Positions 25,062 through 36,459 of a stretch of DNA of 64,000 nt are shown here, one piece after another; position 1 is the first letter of the stretch, and each line of letters begins with the position of its first letter. The notes beneath the pieces were generated by a model. The model made no database searches. It had not been told where the DNA came from and worked only from the letters and a program-made list of their open reading frames with translations. The DNA lies in NCBI GenBank assembly GCA_027943335.1, contig BSBK01002160.1:935001-999000 (forward strand). The letters run 5' to 3'. Position numbers and translations under genes: made by a program. The stretch is from Chamaecyparis obtusa (Eukaryota > Streptophyta > Pinopsida > Cupressales > Cupressaceae).

Positions 25062-27422
25062 ATGTTTTTTCTCAAAATTGAACATGAAGATGTTTTTTGC
25101 AATCTATTTGTCAAGACATTGCAAGGTATAGCACTTCAATGGTATGAGAGACTCCCATCCAATTCTATTTTCTCAAGGGTTGAATTAAAGGATTTATTCT
25201 TAATTCAATTTGATCTGAGTGTGAGTACACAAGATTCACTATTTTATTTTGCTACTCTAAAAAGGACACCTCAAGAGTAAATTTCCCAATTTAATCATTG
25301 ATTTCTTCTCATGTATCAAAGGGTTCAAGATTCACTTGATTTTTGAATGATGTCATGACTTCACATCTCAACAACCTCCCACTTAAAATCTACTTTCCTT
25401 TACCAATACCATGGTAATCCATTGCCAATAGACAATCTTCATAGTTGAAATAACAACCATAGCCAATTGCTAATCACATTCAACTAACCATACAACATCA
25501 GTAGATTTATAACCAGCATATCCATCCCATAAAATTCACCTCATGATTCAATGTTAAAAGAACATTATTTATGGTGTTTGGATATCTCATTTGCAAGCAC
25601 AATTAGATCTTTTGGAGAGATTTCCACCTTGCATGATGCATTCAACAAAGCTCTTTTTTTGGTGCAATGTAGAGGTGATGTTACAAATGGTATGAATGGT
25701 CCTGATGGAAGTTTCAATATGTAATTGATTGAATGTTGTCAATCATTGAAGCTCTATGTCAGCCCAATGAATACATTGAATCAGATGTATTCATCTCATT
25801 CAACCAATTAGAACATGTCTAATATCAAAATGATGCAATCATCCAGTCAAAAGAATCAAATCAATCAATTTCAAGATCATAGTTGGAGTCTAAATTTCCA
25901 TGGTAAAACCTTGGACACAATTATTTTACCACCCAATGATGCTCCTATAGTTTTCTTGTCATATTCTTGCTATACTCCAATTCTCAATCCATCAAATCAT
26001 GATAATGCTTCAAATGGAAAGCTTATTGGGCAATTATATGAGCATGATAAGTTGTGCAACAATGAATGTAAAATGATCCTAAATGATGATTGTAATCAAG
26101 AATCCAAGTTACCAAATGATTTTTCCAGAAAAATCAGTCATGGGGTATCAAGAAATGATGACCAAATCCAAGAGGATGAGAGATATTCAATGCTGCCCTA
26201 GAATTATTGTCACAAAATATCAACTAGTGACGAGTCTTTAACATATTCACAAAGTGGTTTTGGTGATACTTTTGATACTGAAAAAGATTCACAGGACAAA
26301 GACACAGATATTCATTGTTGGGTGGATATTCCACTTGAACAAAGTGGACTAAATGAGAAGTTTCAAGAATTGACTATTCCTATGTCATTATTAGATTTTG
26401 CATGGTTAGAAGGATGTAGGACACGCTTCACAAATCAACATTGTGAGATGGATTGCCCTATTTTTCTTGGAAAGATGGACTTCTATTTGAAAGGAAAGAT
26501 GACTATTGAAGAGGTATTAATTCCTATAGAAGAACATTGGAATAGTCAATCGAGGAAGGCACAAGATGAAAATGGCCAAATTCATGAGACTTTGGAAAAT
26601 ATGTGTTTGTCTATTAAGGGAGATAAAGTGATCATCATACAAAAAAATGAGGGCAAGACAATTCCAAATGATGAAGAGAGTGAAATCATAAATACATTCA
26701 TAGATATCTTCATGAAAGTTGAAAGTGGAAAGGTCTCTTCTCATGAAATCATAAGTGATGATGCACTACCTTTGTTGAATGCTAATCATGATGGAACCCA
26801 AATAAATGAAATATAAGAGGTTCAAGAGGATGATCAAAAGTAAGATTATGAAGATGAAAAATTGTTCCATGAGGTAGAGGACTCTCATCATTTACAAATA
26901 AAAAATTGAGATGAATCTCAGTTTTTGTCATCAGAGGAGGTAGACAAAGTGCTTGATTTGGTATCATGTTTGAGTAAGGAAATGTCCATTTATGGGTATA
27001 CCATGCACATATCAAACCTTGCAGTAGCCAATTCATGTAGGATTCATCCATTTGAGATACATTCAGAAGTAAGTTGTCCTGAATTCTTGTTAGCTTGGGA
27101 GATTTTCTTAGAAGGTAAGTATGATTTTAAACATGTTTCTTTGAGGTATGAGGGAGAAAATGATTTGAATGTTGATACTAACGATTCTTGCAATTTTGAA
27201 GACATGCTTATGATTGAATTTCTTAGTCCTAATGAGGTCAAATGTGATGATTTATTATTTAGGACTAATGATAATTATAACAAAGATCACAGTCTGGATG
27301 TTTTTCCTTTTGAACCTTGTCATAATGACATGAATAATACATCACTAATGAATATGTTTTCTTGTGGTGTGCATGCACTTGACAAGGAGGGAGTGGTGTA
27401 CCATGAGATAAGACCTCTATAA
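25062..27422 (+). pseudogene. decayed gag-like polyprotein of Y (about 790 codons, one frame)
   Basis: A single frame runs from 25062 to 27422, broken by about a dozen stops but with no visible frameshift. The first 72 codons are gag-like: NLFVKTLQGIALQWYERLPS and FSRVELKDLFLIQFD, then an expected PQE..SQFNH segment after the first stop. The long remainder is acidic and Asn/Asp-rich (for example KMTIEEVLIPIEEHW, IINTFIDIFMKVES, SCRIHPFEIHSEVSCPEFLL) and matches nothing I know. It shows no zinc knuckle, protease, reverse transcriptase or integrase. The length is long for a plain gag. The element would need enzymes from elsewhere. The unknown C-terminal two thirds may be a lineage-specific protein. 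Confidence 0.65.
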
Positions 27423-27767
27423 GAAGAAAGCATGTTATGTGAGTATATGCCCATGGTTGGGAACTCACTAAACCAGGTAGTATCTATCCATTATCTCTTG
27501 TTTTTTGATAATTTTTAGTTTGAGTATGATACAGGTGAAAAAACTGGTTTGTGGATTAATTGTGATTACAGAGAGATGCCACAACTTCTGATTTTGTGTA
27601 ATTTGTACCCAAAATTTGAACAAAGCTTGTCTAAATTTTATTTTTCTGAGTAAAAAGATGATTTTCATTCCTTAGAACTATACAGGGTGCATCATTGCTA
27701 CTATATGGAAGAAAAAATCAATTAATAAGCAACTCATATGCTTTTTGTTCTAAGGTTTTTTTTGTAT
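27423..27767 (+). other. Y interior left of the Z insertion
   Basis: A few more codons in the Y frame (for example LCEYMPMVGNSLNQVV) with stops, then noncoding sequence up to the ATAAT target of Z. The Y interior resumes at 35347. Confidence 0.5.
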
Positions 27768-27772
27768 ATAAT
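27768..27772. repeat. target-site duplication ATAAT of element Z, left copy
   Basis: ATAAT is directly left of the LTR terminus TAAATAG and recurs at 35342-35346 right after GATGATACA. Confidence 0.85.
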
Positions 27773-28708
27773 TAAATAGTGGTAAAATGGAATCATACCT
27801 ATTGAATGTAATGTATGGGGGAAATATGAGATCCACTCCTAAATCCAAATTCCCAAAGGAGAGATCCAATTTGATCAACCAAAAGGTTAATACACAATCG
27901 AATCAATCTATGGAGAACATGAAAGAGAGAGAAAACCTTATATTTCCCTATGGAGAATTGTGCTTGAAATTTGAAATAATTGAAATACAAATACTAACCT
28001 CAAAATAGGGAAAATCTAGAAAATGCCAATTTTTGATGTTTGTGTGTACTTTCGGGTAATTCTGCAACCTGTTTTAGACTAGAAATGTCGAGATGAAGAA
28101 AACCCAGAAATCTTTTATCTTTTCGACAGCAGGTAGTCTTTGACCCTCATAAAAGGTCAAAGGCTACATTCTTTATTTGAAGGTCGATTCTGACTTTGTT
28201 CACAAATCTCAGATCTAAAATTCCACACCTATACCTACAAGAAAAAGGTGGTTTTTTTGTTTGTATGGGGGGTTTGCCTTGGTCAAACCCCAATCTAGGA
28301 ATTAACCTTGAAATTGAATTGAAATGTAGTGTGCATAAACAAAGCAAATGAAACAATTCACCTCACTTATGTTGAAGTCCTTGTAGAGGATTCAAATTTG
28401 CAAATTCACAAGTAGGGATGCTCTAATGGATGTAGAATGTAGGATGTCTCAAATCAATGGCATTTGATCTTCAACACCAATCTTGAATAGATCTTTTCAT
28501 ATGAGGAGACTAGGATGAATGTAGAAGGATGGATCTTAAGGGGGCTCCAAAGAGATTGAATCCTTCAATGGCTAACAATGGATCTCCTTGATGGAAGAAT
28601 GCTTGAACACTTGAATGCTTGAAGGCTTTCTTGAATGCTTCAATTTAGTTTCTTGCACTTGAGAGCTTGCTTGGTAAGAGTGGATGTGAAAATGAGAGAG
28701 GAAGGCCT

Positions 28709-28718
28709 CCTTTTATAG
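28709..28718 (-). promoter_or_regulatory. TATA box in the 3' LTR of Z
   Basis: The minus strand reads CTATAAAAGG about 510 bases into the LTR, with the TTGAC cluster about 230-310 bases upstream of it. The same box is in the 5' LTR at 34851-34860. Confidence 0.7.
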
Positions 28719-28949
28719 TGAACTAGGGCACAAACCTCTAGAGAAGGCCGACATTGGAGAATTAAATCCCAATTAACCTTAACCCTTAGAAATGGACCCA
28801 TATTAAATTTAATTTAAGGATTTACCATTCCGAAACCCGAAATGGCCGACTCGGAGGCAGGAAAAAGAATCTTTCCGAAACCCGATGCTTGGAAATCAGA
28901 AAAACTTGAAATTTGAACTAGGGGTTAGGGATGAGGTCGACTCTACCCT

Positions 28950-29033
28950 AGGTCAAGGTTGAGGTCAACCTTGACCTAGGTTAGGGTAAAGGTTGACTTT
29001 GAACCTCAAGGTCAACTTTGACCTTGAGGTCAA
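28950..29033 (-). promoter_or_regulatory. W-box-like TTGAC/GTCAA cluster in U3 of the Z 3' LTR
   Basis: At least seven TTGACC/TTGACT or inverse GGTCAA/AGTCAA motifs lie within about 85 bases, many as back-to-back pairs that can fold (AAGGTTGAGGTCAACCTT and CTCAAGGTCAACTTTGACC). TTGAC(C/T) is the core bound by plant WRKY factors. The cluster lies between the LTR start and the TATA box, where enhancers sit. Confidence 0.55.
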
Positions 29034-29228
29034 AAACCTCAGGACCCTAGCCTAGAATGCCAGGAAATGCATATATGAAGTGAAAATCAGGTGTAGAGGA
29101 AAGTAGAATAGGGGGAAAAGCCAGATACATGCAAAGACCCAATCAAGGTGCTTAACATGACCCCAGAAAACTTACTTAGAGGGATAAATTCTCTTATCAT
29201 TGAAGTGCTTACATTTTAAGATGATACA

Positions 29229-29245
29229 TTAAGCCCCCACTTTAG
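29229..29245 (-). other. polypurine tract of Z
   Basis: Read on the minus strand: CTAAAGTGGGGGCTTAA, then the LTR start TGTATCATC. X has nearly the same tract at 40517-40533. Confidence 0.85.
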
Positions 29246-30408
29246 CAAGGGTATGGACTCGATGAAAACTCTTGGTAAAGGAGATCAGAATGAAAGGATA
29301 ATCTTATCATAATCCAAGGGACAAAGAGAAACCTTAAGCCCCCAGGGACTCAAGTCTTCTTAAACTCCTAGATCACAATAAGAGAGACATCTTTAGAGAG
29401 AGAAAGAAGGTGGAATTACCTCACCCAATGAGAACCTACGTCCCATTGTGAATCACACAAGGAAACAACGCAACTAGAAAGATGGAATTGAACTGCCTAG
29501 TGAATGTGGCTACTCACTAGTCAACCCATCAAGGATTCATCCTTAGGAATATTTTATTCCATAAGAATAAAACCAAAAACAATAGAGATCTAGTCTTAAG
29601 GACACCTCTGACCTTAAGGGATCAAAATATATGTATATTTGAAACTGGAGGGATCAAGAGATCCTAAAATATAAATCCATGCTTTAAGGATTAGTTACTA
29701 ATCCAAAAAGGGAGAAAAGGTATCTTGAAAAATATGTGCGTATCGAAAAGTATGTGTGTGCAATAGGTGAGCAGAGCATATGCCCCCATGTTAAAGTCAT
29801 TGCAGACACTTTAACAGGAGCAATGGCTTTAATGAAAACATAAACAACTCCACTGATTATGTTTCCACATTGAGATGCCCCCGGACGAAGACAAATCAAG
29901 GGAAATATCACATAAACATATAGAGAACATAGAAGGGATCTACCTACCATGGGGTTAGTATGATCATAAGATAATATATATATGATATTATTGCAAATGA
30001 ATTGACATCATTCTCCAAAGAAAGTAGAACTACAATCACAAAGGAGGAAAGATCACATAAGATATATGAAGGAGAATCTTTTTGAACCATGTCATGGAGA
30101 CCAAAAAAGAATTAGTGCTACCGCATTTCAAATCCAAGAAAATTACACAAGGAAACATTTACGAACAATAGCACATTTACAACATAACATTGAACAACAC
30201 ATAGAAGAATAGAGATACATATAAAGGAATTGAACAATAGTTTTGATTCCTTTATCATCTTGCACCAACTGAGTAACAAGGATCATATAAAAGAATCTAA
30301 GAACATTTAGCAAACACATTATGGGAGAAGCATAGTACAACATGCAAACACACAACAAAGCTACCATGAAGGACTAGCCGATCAAGCATGCCACCTACTC
30401 TCCCCATC
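29246..30408 (-). other. noncoding 3' interior of Z
   Basis: Between the end of the gag-protease frame and the purine tract I see only short unrelated frames. In an autonomous relative, reverse transcriptase and integrase would lie here or just upstream. Their absence is not explained by stops alone, because no similarity remains. Confidence 0.6.
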
Positions 30409-33400
30409 TCATTGTATATCATTTAGGGAAGGTGGGTAACTCGCAAGAGGGACTATATAAAACATAGTAGGAATGATAGCCAGTTCCAAACAAGGATCCT
30501 CTTGAGAATCAAAATGTTTGACATTAGGTGTAAGATTTAATTGTGATGAAAGCATATGAGGTAAATCAATGTCAATGTCAATAGTCTCATATTCATCATT
30601 AACATCATCAGTATCATCAAGAGTATCTTCTTCATCCAAATTAATCAAAATAGGATCTAAGAAACAAATAGAATCATCATAATCATGCATCTTAACATCA
30701 TTATTAGTAACAACTTCTCCTAACACATCATGCATAGATTTATCCGAAGAAGGTAGAGATCTTTGAAGAATAGAATTATGAGCTTTAGCATGAGCATGAT
30801 GCTTTTTACAATGTTCATTAGCAGATCGATTATGCTTTGATATATTTGAAATAGGTTGAGAACTAGGAATAATCATAGGATCCTTCACAGGTTCTTTTGG
30901 AAGATCAATAGGATTATTATCAATAGGAGGAACAATCACAGGATCTTTGATAGGCTCGATAGAAGGAACTTGATTAACAGAACTAGAAGTTGTATTTAAA
31001 GGAGGTATAGAAGGTTTAGGAAAAAGACCACGATTAAGATCCATAGGAGGAATGATTAATTCAAGAATATTGCAATGTTTATAAGCTTGATATGAACAGA
31101 AAAGATTATCAGGTCAAGGAGGACATGAGTTAGGTAATGAAGGCCAAAAGAAATCCAGAGCAACACAATCTCTAGGCCTAGAAGGTTGATATAAGCTATG
31201 ATTAACCATCTTCACTTCTTCATCATGAAAAAATTTAAGACACTTATGGATAGGTGAAGCAATAGCATGCATGGAATTTAACCAAGGCAAACCTAGCTTA
31301 ACTTGAAATTGATCAGAAGTAGGAACCACAACAAAGGTAGTGTTCACAATTTTTCCACAGAGTTCAACCGGTAAAGTAATAGAACCAAATGATGCATAAA
31401 GAAAACCATTTCAAGTTTGAATCCACACATCCAATGTATTATAAGAGTCATATTGTAAGCTTTTCGTAAAGAGATTGTCTTCAGTAATCACATTGACTAA
31501 GGATGTAGGATCAACAAGACAACCATGAGTAGGTTTCTGAGAAATCCTAGCATAAATGTAAAGGGGACCATTAGGAGCTTTAATAGTCTCAGAGTCATCA
31601 AAGGTAATCAAAAGTTCCCGAGGTCTTTTATTCTTAGGTTGTTGTCAAGGTTTAGGTTGAGTTTTCAGTTTAGGCTTAGGTTTTGGTTGAGGTTGAGATT
31701 GAACTTGAGGTTGAATCTAAGGTTGAGGTTGAGGTGGAGATATAGATTGACCAACATGCTTCACTTGATTAACAACATGATTGAGATCATCCATCTTTGA
31801 ATCATACATAATTTCCATAGTAGATGGTTGAGCAATGGTATTAGTATCATGCGTAGGTAAAGGATTCATATAGATTTGAATTTTTTGATTAGGAGGAGAG
31901 ATAGATTTGTTTCCACTACCATCAAGATTATCAACATATATGGCATTAGAGTCAATTAAGTCTTGAACCTTATGTTTTAAAGAATAACACTTCTCAGTAT
32001 CATGACCATTCTGATGATGATATTGACAAAAAGCATTTTGATCAAAAGATTTAGATGCAATCGTAGCAGGTAAAAGAGGTCAAATAGGAGGTAAAGTAAT
32101 CATATTAGTAGTTAACAACCTATTCATAATAGTATGTAAAGATTCAGAAAGAGGAGTAAATGTATGATTTAATCAAAAAGTAGTGGATGCAGAAGTGGCA
32201 TTGTGAGATGTAACAACAAATTGATCAGCAATTATATTCGTGTGTTTGTTTATCTTGACATAATTATTGAATTTTTTAAATTTTTTTGGATTAGGAGCAG
32301 CATCACTCTTATCAACTGGAATAGGAGCCATTGGAGTGTTGCTCTCAAATTGACTCACTTTTAATTGATAATGATGAAGCATTGCACAAAGTTGTTGAAA
32401 AGAGGTAAATTCAATAAGCAAAATCTTATCTCTAATATCCTTTTGCAAATTTGAAATAAACATATGTTGAATATCAATATCAAGAACAAGATAGGAAATT
32501 TGAGGATGCAAATGCTTAAATCTACCAATAAATTCAATTAATTTCTCCTTAGCACTTTGTTTACAATGCATCAAATCAGTCAAAGACACTTGCGGGCCAA
32601 TGTTGTTTTGAAATTGTTGAATAAAGGCATTAGCAAGTTTTGGAAAGGAATCAATAGAATAAGGAGGCAAGGAACAATACAATTGTAAGGCCTTGTCATG
32701 GAAAGTTCTAGCAAACAGTTTGGCTAAAATCCTATGGTCATGAGCGTACTCACTATAAAGGATTTGGAATGTTTTAACATGATGAACAGGATCTCTTTTT
32801 CCATTATAATTCTCAAGGTGAGGCACATCACCTTGCTGAGGAACAGGAGTATGAATAATATCCAAGGACAAAGGACTTCCCATGTCACATGTAGGAATAC
32901 TAAACTTGTTTTGAGTTAAGGAAGCAAGTTGTTGTTGTAAGGATGACACAGTTTGAGCCAAACTGATGATTGTTGAATCATTAGAGGAAATAGGAGGAAG
33001 AGAAACATTAGACACACTAGGCAAAGGGTAAGAATCTATAGGAATAGAAGACACAACTGGAGGAACACTAGGAACTAGACTTGGAAGTGAATTGGAATAA
33101 TTAAAAGGAACATTATGATATGAAGGTTGTGATGTAAGGAGGGACATAGGAGGAACACTCATAAGAATAGAGGGAACCATCATAGTCACCAAAGAAGGAG
33201 TATAAGTAGGAATACTAGGTAAAGGATGAGAAGAGGGTTCAACACTAGTGATAGGAGGAATCAACCCTAAATCTTGAGCTTCTTGAGCTAAAGGTTTAAC
33301 ATTTGAATGCACAAGGTGAGTAATACCACGCAAGAGGTTAACACCTTGATCACTATCACAAAGAAATTTCTTAAGAGCCTCTATAGCTTGAATAAAATCT

Positions 33401-33435
33401 TGATTATGGTTCTCTTGAATAAGCCAATTAGCCAT
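30409..33435 (-). pseudogene. Z gag-protease polyprotein, about 1,008 codons in one frame
   Basis: All open pieces from 33435 down to 30409 share one frame. Codons 1-420 are gag: a long Pro/Ser-rich N-terminus, then capsid-like text (MGSPLSLDIIHTPVPQQGDV, FARTFHDKALQLYCSLPP, SFPKLANAFIQQFQNNIG). After a TGA comes a zinc finger CQYHHQNGHDTEKC (about 32028-31987), a Pro/Gln/Lys-rich linker, and a retropepsin-like part with LVDPTSLVNVI (catalytic Asp in a DPTS context rather than DTG or DSG) and VKLGLPWLNSMHAI. The last 211 codons (31044-30409) are acidic and Pro-rich, of unknown role. About six stops, mostly TGA, break it; CGA-to-TGA change would explain several. It would have made the particle, not the copying enzymes. 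Confidence 0.85.
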
Positions 33436-33857
33436 TTATTCAAGTTCAGTTGAAAGTTTTTGGACTTGTTCAGGAGGAACTCTTAAAGTGTCATCCTCAT
33501 CATGAGACGAGTGAGAAGATTTTTGCTCCATAGTAGGATTGGAATCATGAAGAATCAAATTATCATCCAGTATCCTAAGGAAAGGAGAGGAAGATTCAGG
33601 ATCAAAGGCACCCATGAGTCTATGACTTCTTCTAACTAGAATGTTATAAATAGGACTAGTAGTAGTAAAGCTCGTAAACCAATGTAATGCAAATGAACTA
33701 AACTAAGAACACATAAAGCATGAATATTTTTGTTTTTTTGAAATCTAATTAGCATGCAAGATCTAACACAAAAGAAAAATCTAATACCAACAAGATAAAA
33801 GGAAATTTACCATGAAACACAATAGGGCATCCAATTCCACAAAAGAAAGGAGAGTAA
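33436..33857 (-). other. 5' untranslated leader of Z
   Basis: About 420 bases between the primer-site region and the gag start codon. No ORF of note is seen in it. It may hold packaging signals, by analogy with other LTR elements. Confidence 0.6.
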
Positions 33858-33877
33858 GTATGTTGGGTTCACCAAAA
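33858..33877 (-). other. candidate primer-binding site of Z
   Basis: Immediately inside the 5' LTR the minus strand reads TTTTGGTGAACCCAACATAC. X has TTTTGGTGAATCTGATG at the matching place, which supports a conserved site beginning TGGTGAA. I do not identify the tRNA. Confidence 0.55.
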
Positions 33878-34850
33878 TGAATAGGGGTAAAATGGAATCA
33901 CACATATTCAATGTAATGTATGGGGGAAATATGAGATCCACTCCTAAATCCAAATTCCCAAAGGAGAGATCCAATTTGATCAACCAAAAGGTTAATACAC
34001 AATTGAATCAATCTATGGAGAACATGAAAGAGAGATAAAACCTTATATTTCCCTATGGAGAATTGTGCTTGAAATCTAAAATAATCAAAATACAAATACT
34101 AACCTCAAAATAGGGCAAATCTGGAAAATGCCAATTTCTGATGTCTGTGTGTACTTTCAGGCAATTCTACAACCTGTTTCAGACTGGAAATGTTGAGATG
34201 AAGAAAACCCAAAAATCTTTTATCTTTCCAACAGCAGGTAGTCTTTGACCCTCATAAAAGGTCAAAGGCTACAATCTTTATTTGAAGGTCGATTCTGACT
34301 TTGTTCATAGATCTCATAAGTTCATCGAAAAGGGTATCCAAATCTAATCTTAGATCTAAAATTCTACACCTGTACATGCAATAAAAAGGGGTGTTTGTTG
34401 TTTGTATGGGGGGTTTGCCTTGGTCAAACCCCAATTTAGGAATTAACCTTGAAATTGAATTGAAATGTAGTGTGCATAAACAAAGCAAATGAAACAATTC
34501 ACCTCGCTTATGTTGAAGTCCTTGTAGAGGATTCGAATCCTCAAATCCACAAGTAGGGATGCTCCAATGGATGTAGAATGTAGGATGTCTCAAATCAATG
34601 GCATTTGATCTTCAACACCAATGTTGAATAGATCTTTGCATATGAGGAGACTAGGATGAATGTAGAAGGATGGATCTTCAAGGGGGCTCCAAAGAGATTG
34701 AATTCTTCAATGGCTAACAATGGATCTCCTTGATGGATGAATGATTGAACACTTGAATGCTTGAAGGCTTTCTTGAATGCTTGAATTCACTTGCTTTCAT
34801 TTGAGAGCTTGCTTGGTAAGAGTGGATGTGAAAATGAGAGAGGAAGGCCT

Positions 34851-34860
34851 CCTTTTATAG
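34851..34860 (-). promoter_or_regulatory. TATA box in the 5' LTR of Z
   Basis: The minus strand reads CTATAAAAGG. As the 5' LTR copy, this one would drive the gag-protease transcript. Confidence 0.7.
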
Positions 34861-35098
34861 TGAACTAGGGCACAAACCTCTAGAGAAGGTCAACATTGGA
34901 GAATTAAATCCCAATTAACCTTAACCCTTAGAAATGGACCCATATTAAATTTAATTTAAGGATTTACCATTCCAAAACCCAAAATGGCCGACCCGGAGGT
35001 GGGAAAAAGAATCTTTCTGAAACCCGATGCTCGAAAATCAGAAAAACTTGAAATTTGAACTGGGGGTCAGGGATGAGGTCGACTCTGCCCTAGGTTAG

Positions 35099-35147
35099 GG
35101 TCAAGGTCAACTTTGACCCTCAAGGTCAACTTTGATCTTGAGGTCAA
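35099..35147 (-). promoter_or_regulatory. W-box-like TTGAC/GTCAA cluster in U3 of the Z 5' LTR
   Basis: A shorter version of the 28950-29033 cluster, with repeated GGTCAA and TTTGACC in about 50 bases, upstream of the TATA box at 34851. Confidence 0.55.
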
Positions 35148-35341
35148 AAACCTCAAGACCCTAGCCTAGAATGCCAGGAATGCATATATGAAGTGAAAAT
35201 CAGGTGCAGAGGAAAGCATAACAAGGGGAAAAGCTAGATACATGCAAAGACCTGATCAAGGTGCTTAACATGACCCCAGACCACTTACTCAGAGGGCTAA
35301 ATGCTCTTATCATTGAAGTGCTTCCATTTTAAGATGATACA

Positions 35342-35346
35342 ATAAT
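35342..35346. repeat. target-site duplication ATAAT of element Z, right copy
   Basis: Identical to 27768-27772. Confidence 0.85.
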
Positions 35347-36459
35347 TTAACTTTAGTTCTAATTAGGTAGGTGTTAGTTAGTTTTCCTTATGTTTTAGTG
35401 GTTAGTTTTGTTTTGTCAGTGTGTTTGTCTTTCCTCCTTTTTGCTCAAGTTTTTTTCTTCTTTTTGCTTGTCAGTCTGGGGAAAAGAGATTTTTTTTTAG
35501 GGCTATTCTAGGCAAGTGGTCCATCCAAACTTCCTTGATAGGAGGTAGAGGTATTTCTTAGTTAAAATTTTTAAAAGAACTTATCTTGCAAGAAATTGTA
35601 TACAGGGATCCTGAATGGTGATACCTTTCATGAGAAATCAAGTTGATGTTCAAAGTTGATCATCCTTAACACATTACACACTTTAAGCATGATATTGGGA
35701 TTGTTGGTTTCTTGGGTAAGTATCAGCTGGAGTTGATTGGAGCCTATTGTTATGGGTGACCTCAGATCTTAGAACCCTTCTCCATCTACATCTTGACTTG
35801 AAGAGACAAAATCAAAAGTAGGAACGCATAAAGACAAAGTCAACATGAAAAATAAAAGTTCAAATGTGTGGGTGGCATAGCCTAATTGCTACCCAGGTTT
35901 CCAATAATGGAAAAAAGAAGAAAAAGAAAAAAATCAGAAATGGAAATACTAAGGTAGCATAGCCTAAGTGCTACCTTAGCATATCAAAAGTGCTAAATTG
36001 AAGATAATTGAAGAAATGACAATATTTGGATCAAAATGGCTCAAGAAAGTCACCTTCCATGTAAATAATGTTGGCTCTGAAAGAGCCCTCTGAACAATAA
36101 AAGAATCTTACATCTTGTCAAAAGATAGAGAAGGGTGACTCTAGCAACCTCTACTAGGGCTATGAACATATGGCTGGTAGTAGAGCAAGGTTAGAATGAG
36201 ATTGTGGAAGTTTATGGCAATAAGAAAAGATTGGTTCCAAGTGTTTCTTATCCGGGTAACCTTCATCCAAGTATCGAAGGAATGGACACACAAGTGCACA
36301 CACTGGATGAAACAACAAAGGACTACAATTTTGAAAAGTTGGTGGAATAACATTTTCATGAATGGTGCTTGTGTTCGGTTTATTACAAGATAATTTATAG
36401 AGAAATTTTTCTAATAAAGAAATACCTTGGTCATTTCTCCTTTTTTCGGGGCTATTTTT
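35347..36459 (+). other. Y interior right of Z: noncoding 3' part with small hairpins
   Basis: No coding similarity. CTAAGGTAGCA (35949-35959) and TGCTACCTTAG (35969-35979) form a perfect 11-bp stem with a 9-base loop. A related imperfect stem with the same TAGCCTAA loop lies about 80 bases upstream, near 35870-35893. The sequence just before the right LTR is TTTTTTCGGGGCTATTTT, not a standard polypurine tract. Confidence 0.6.

Larger units (their letters stand above)
27773..29228 (-). repeat. 3' LTR of Z
   Basis: On the plus strand it starts TAAATAGTGG (TGAATAGGGG in the partner) and ends GATGATACA, giving TG...CA ends after one base change. Parallel to 33878-35341. Confidence 0.9.
27773..35341 (-). 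mobile_element. element Z: gag-protease-only LTR retrotransposon, minus strand
   Basis: LTRs of 1,456 bases (27773-29228) and 1,464 bases (33878-35341) look alike over their full length. ATAAT flanks the whole. Read on the minus strand, the order is 5' LTR (33878-35341), primer site, gag, zinc finger, protease, an acidic region, noncoding DNA, purine tract, 3' LTR (27773-29228). No reverse transcriptase, RNase H or integrase is present in the 4.65-kb interior. That matches the published class of gag-only terminal-repeat elements (TR-GAG), which depend on a partner for copying. Z lies inside Y, so it is the youngest layer of the nest; its LTRs also look the least diverged. Confidence 0.88.
33878..35341 (-). 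repeat. 5' LTR of Z
   Basis: Starts TGAATAGGGG and ends GATGATACA on the plus strand; parallel to 27773-29228. It includes a short insertion relative to the other copy near 34315 (CATCGAAAAGGGTATCC). Confidence 0.9.

Noticed and set aside
31525..31800. Plus-strand frame with Arg/Leu repeats
   Set aside because: It is the antisense of the Pro/Gln/Lys-rich linker of the Z gag-protease frame, which has clear domains on the other strand.
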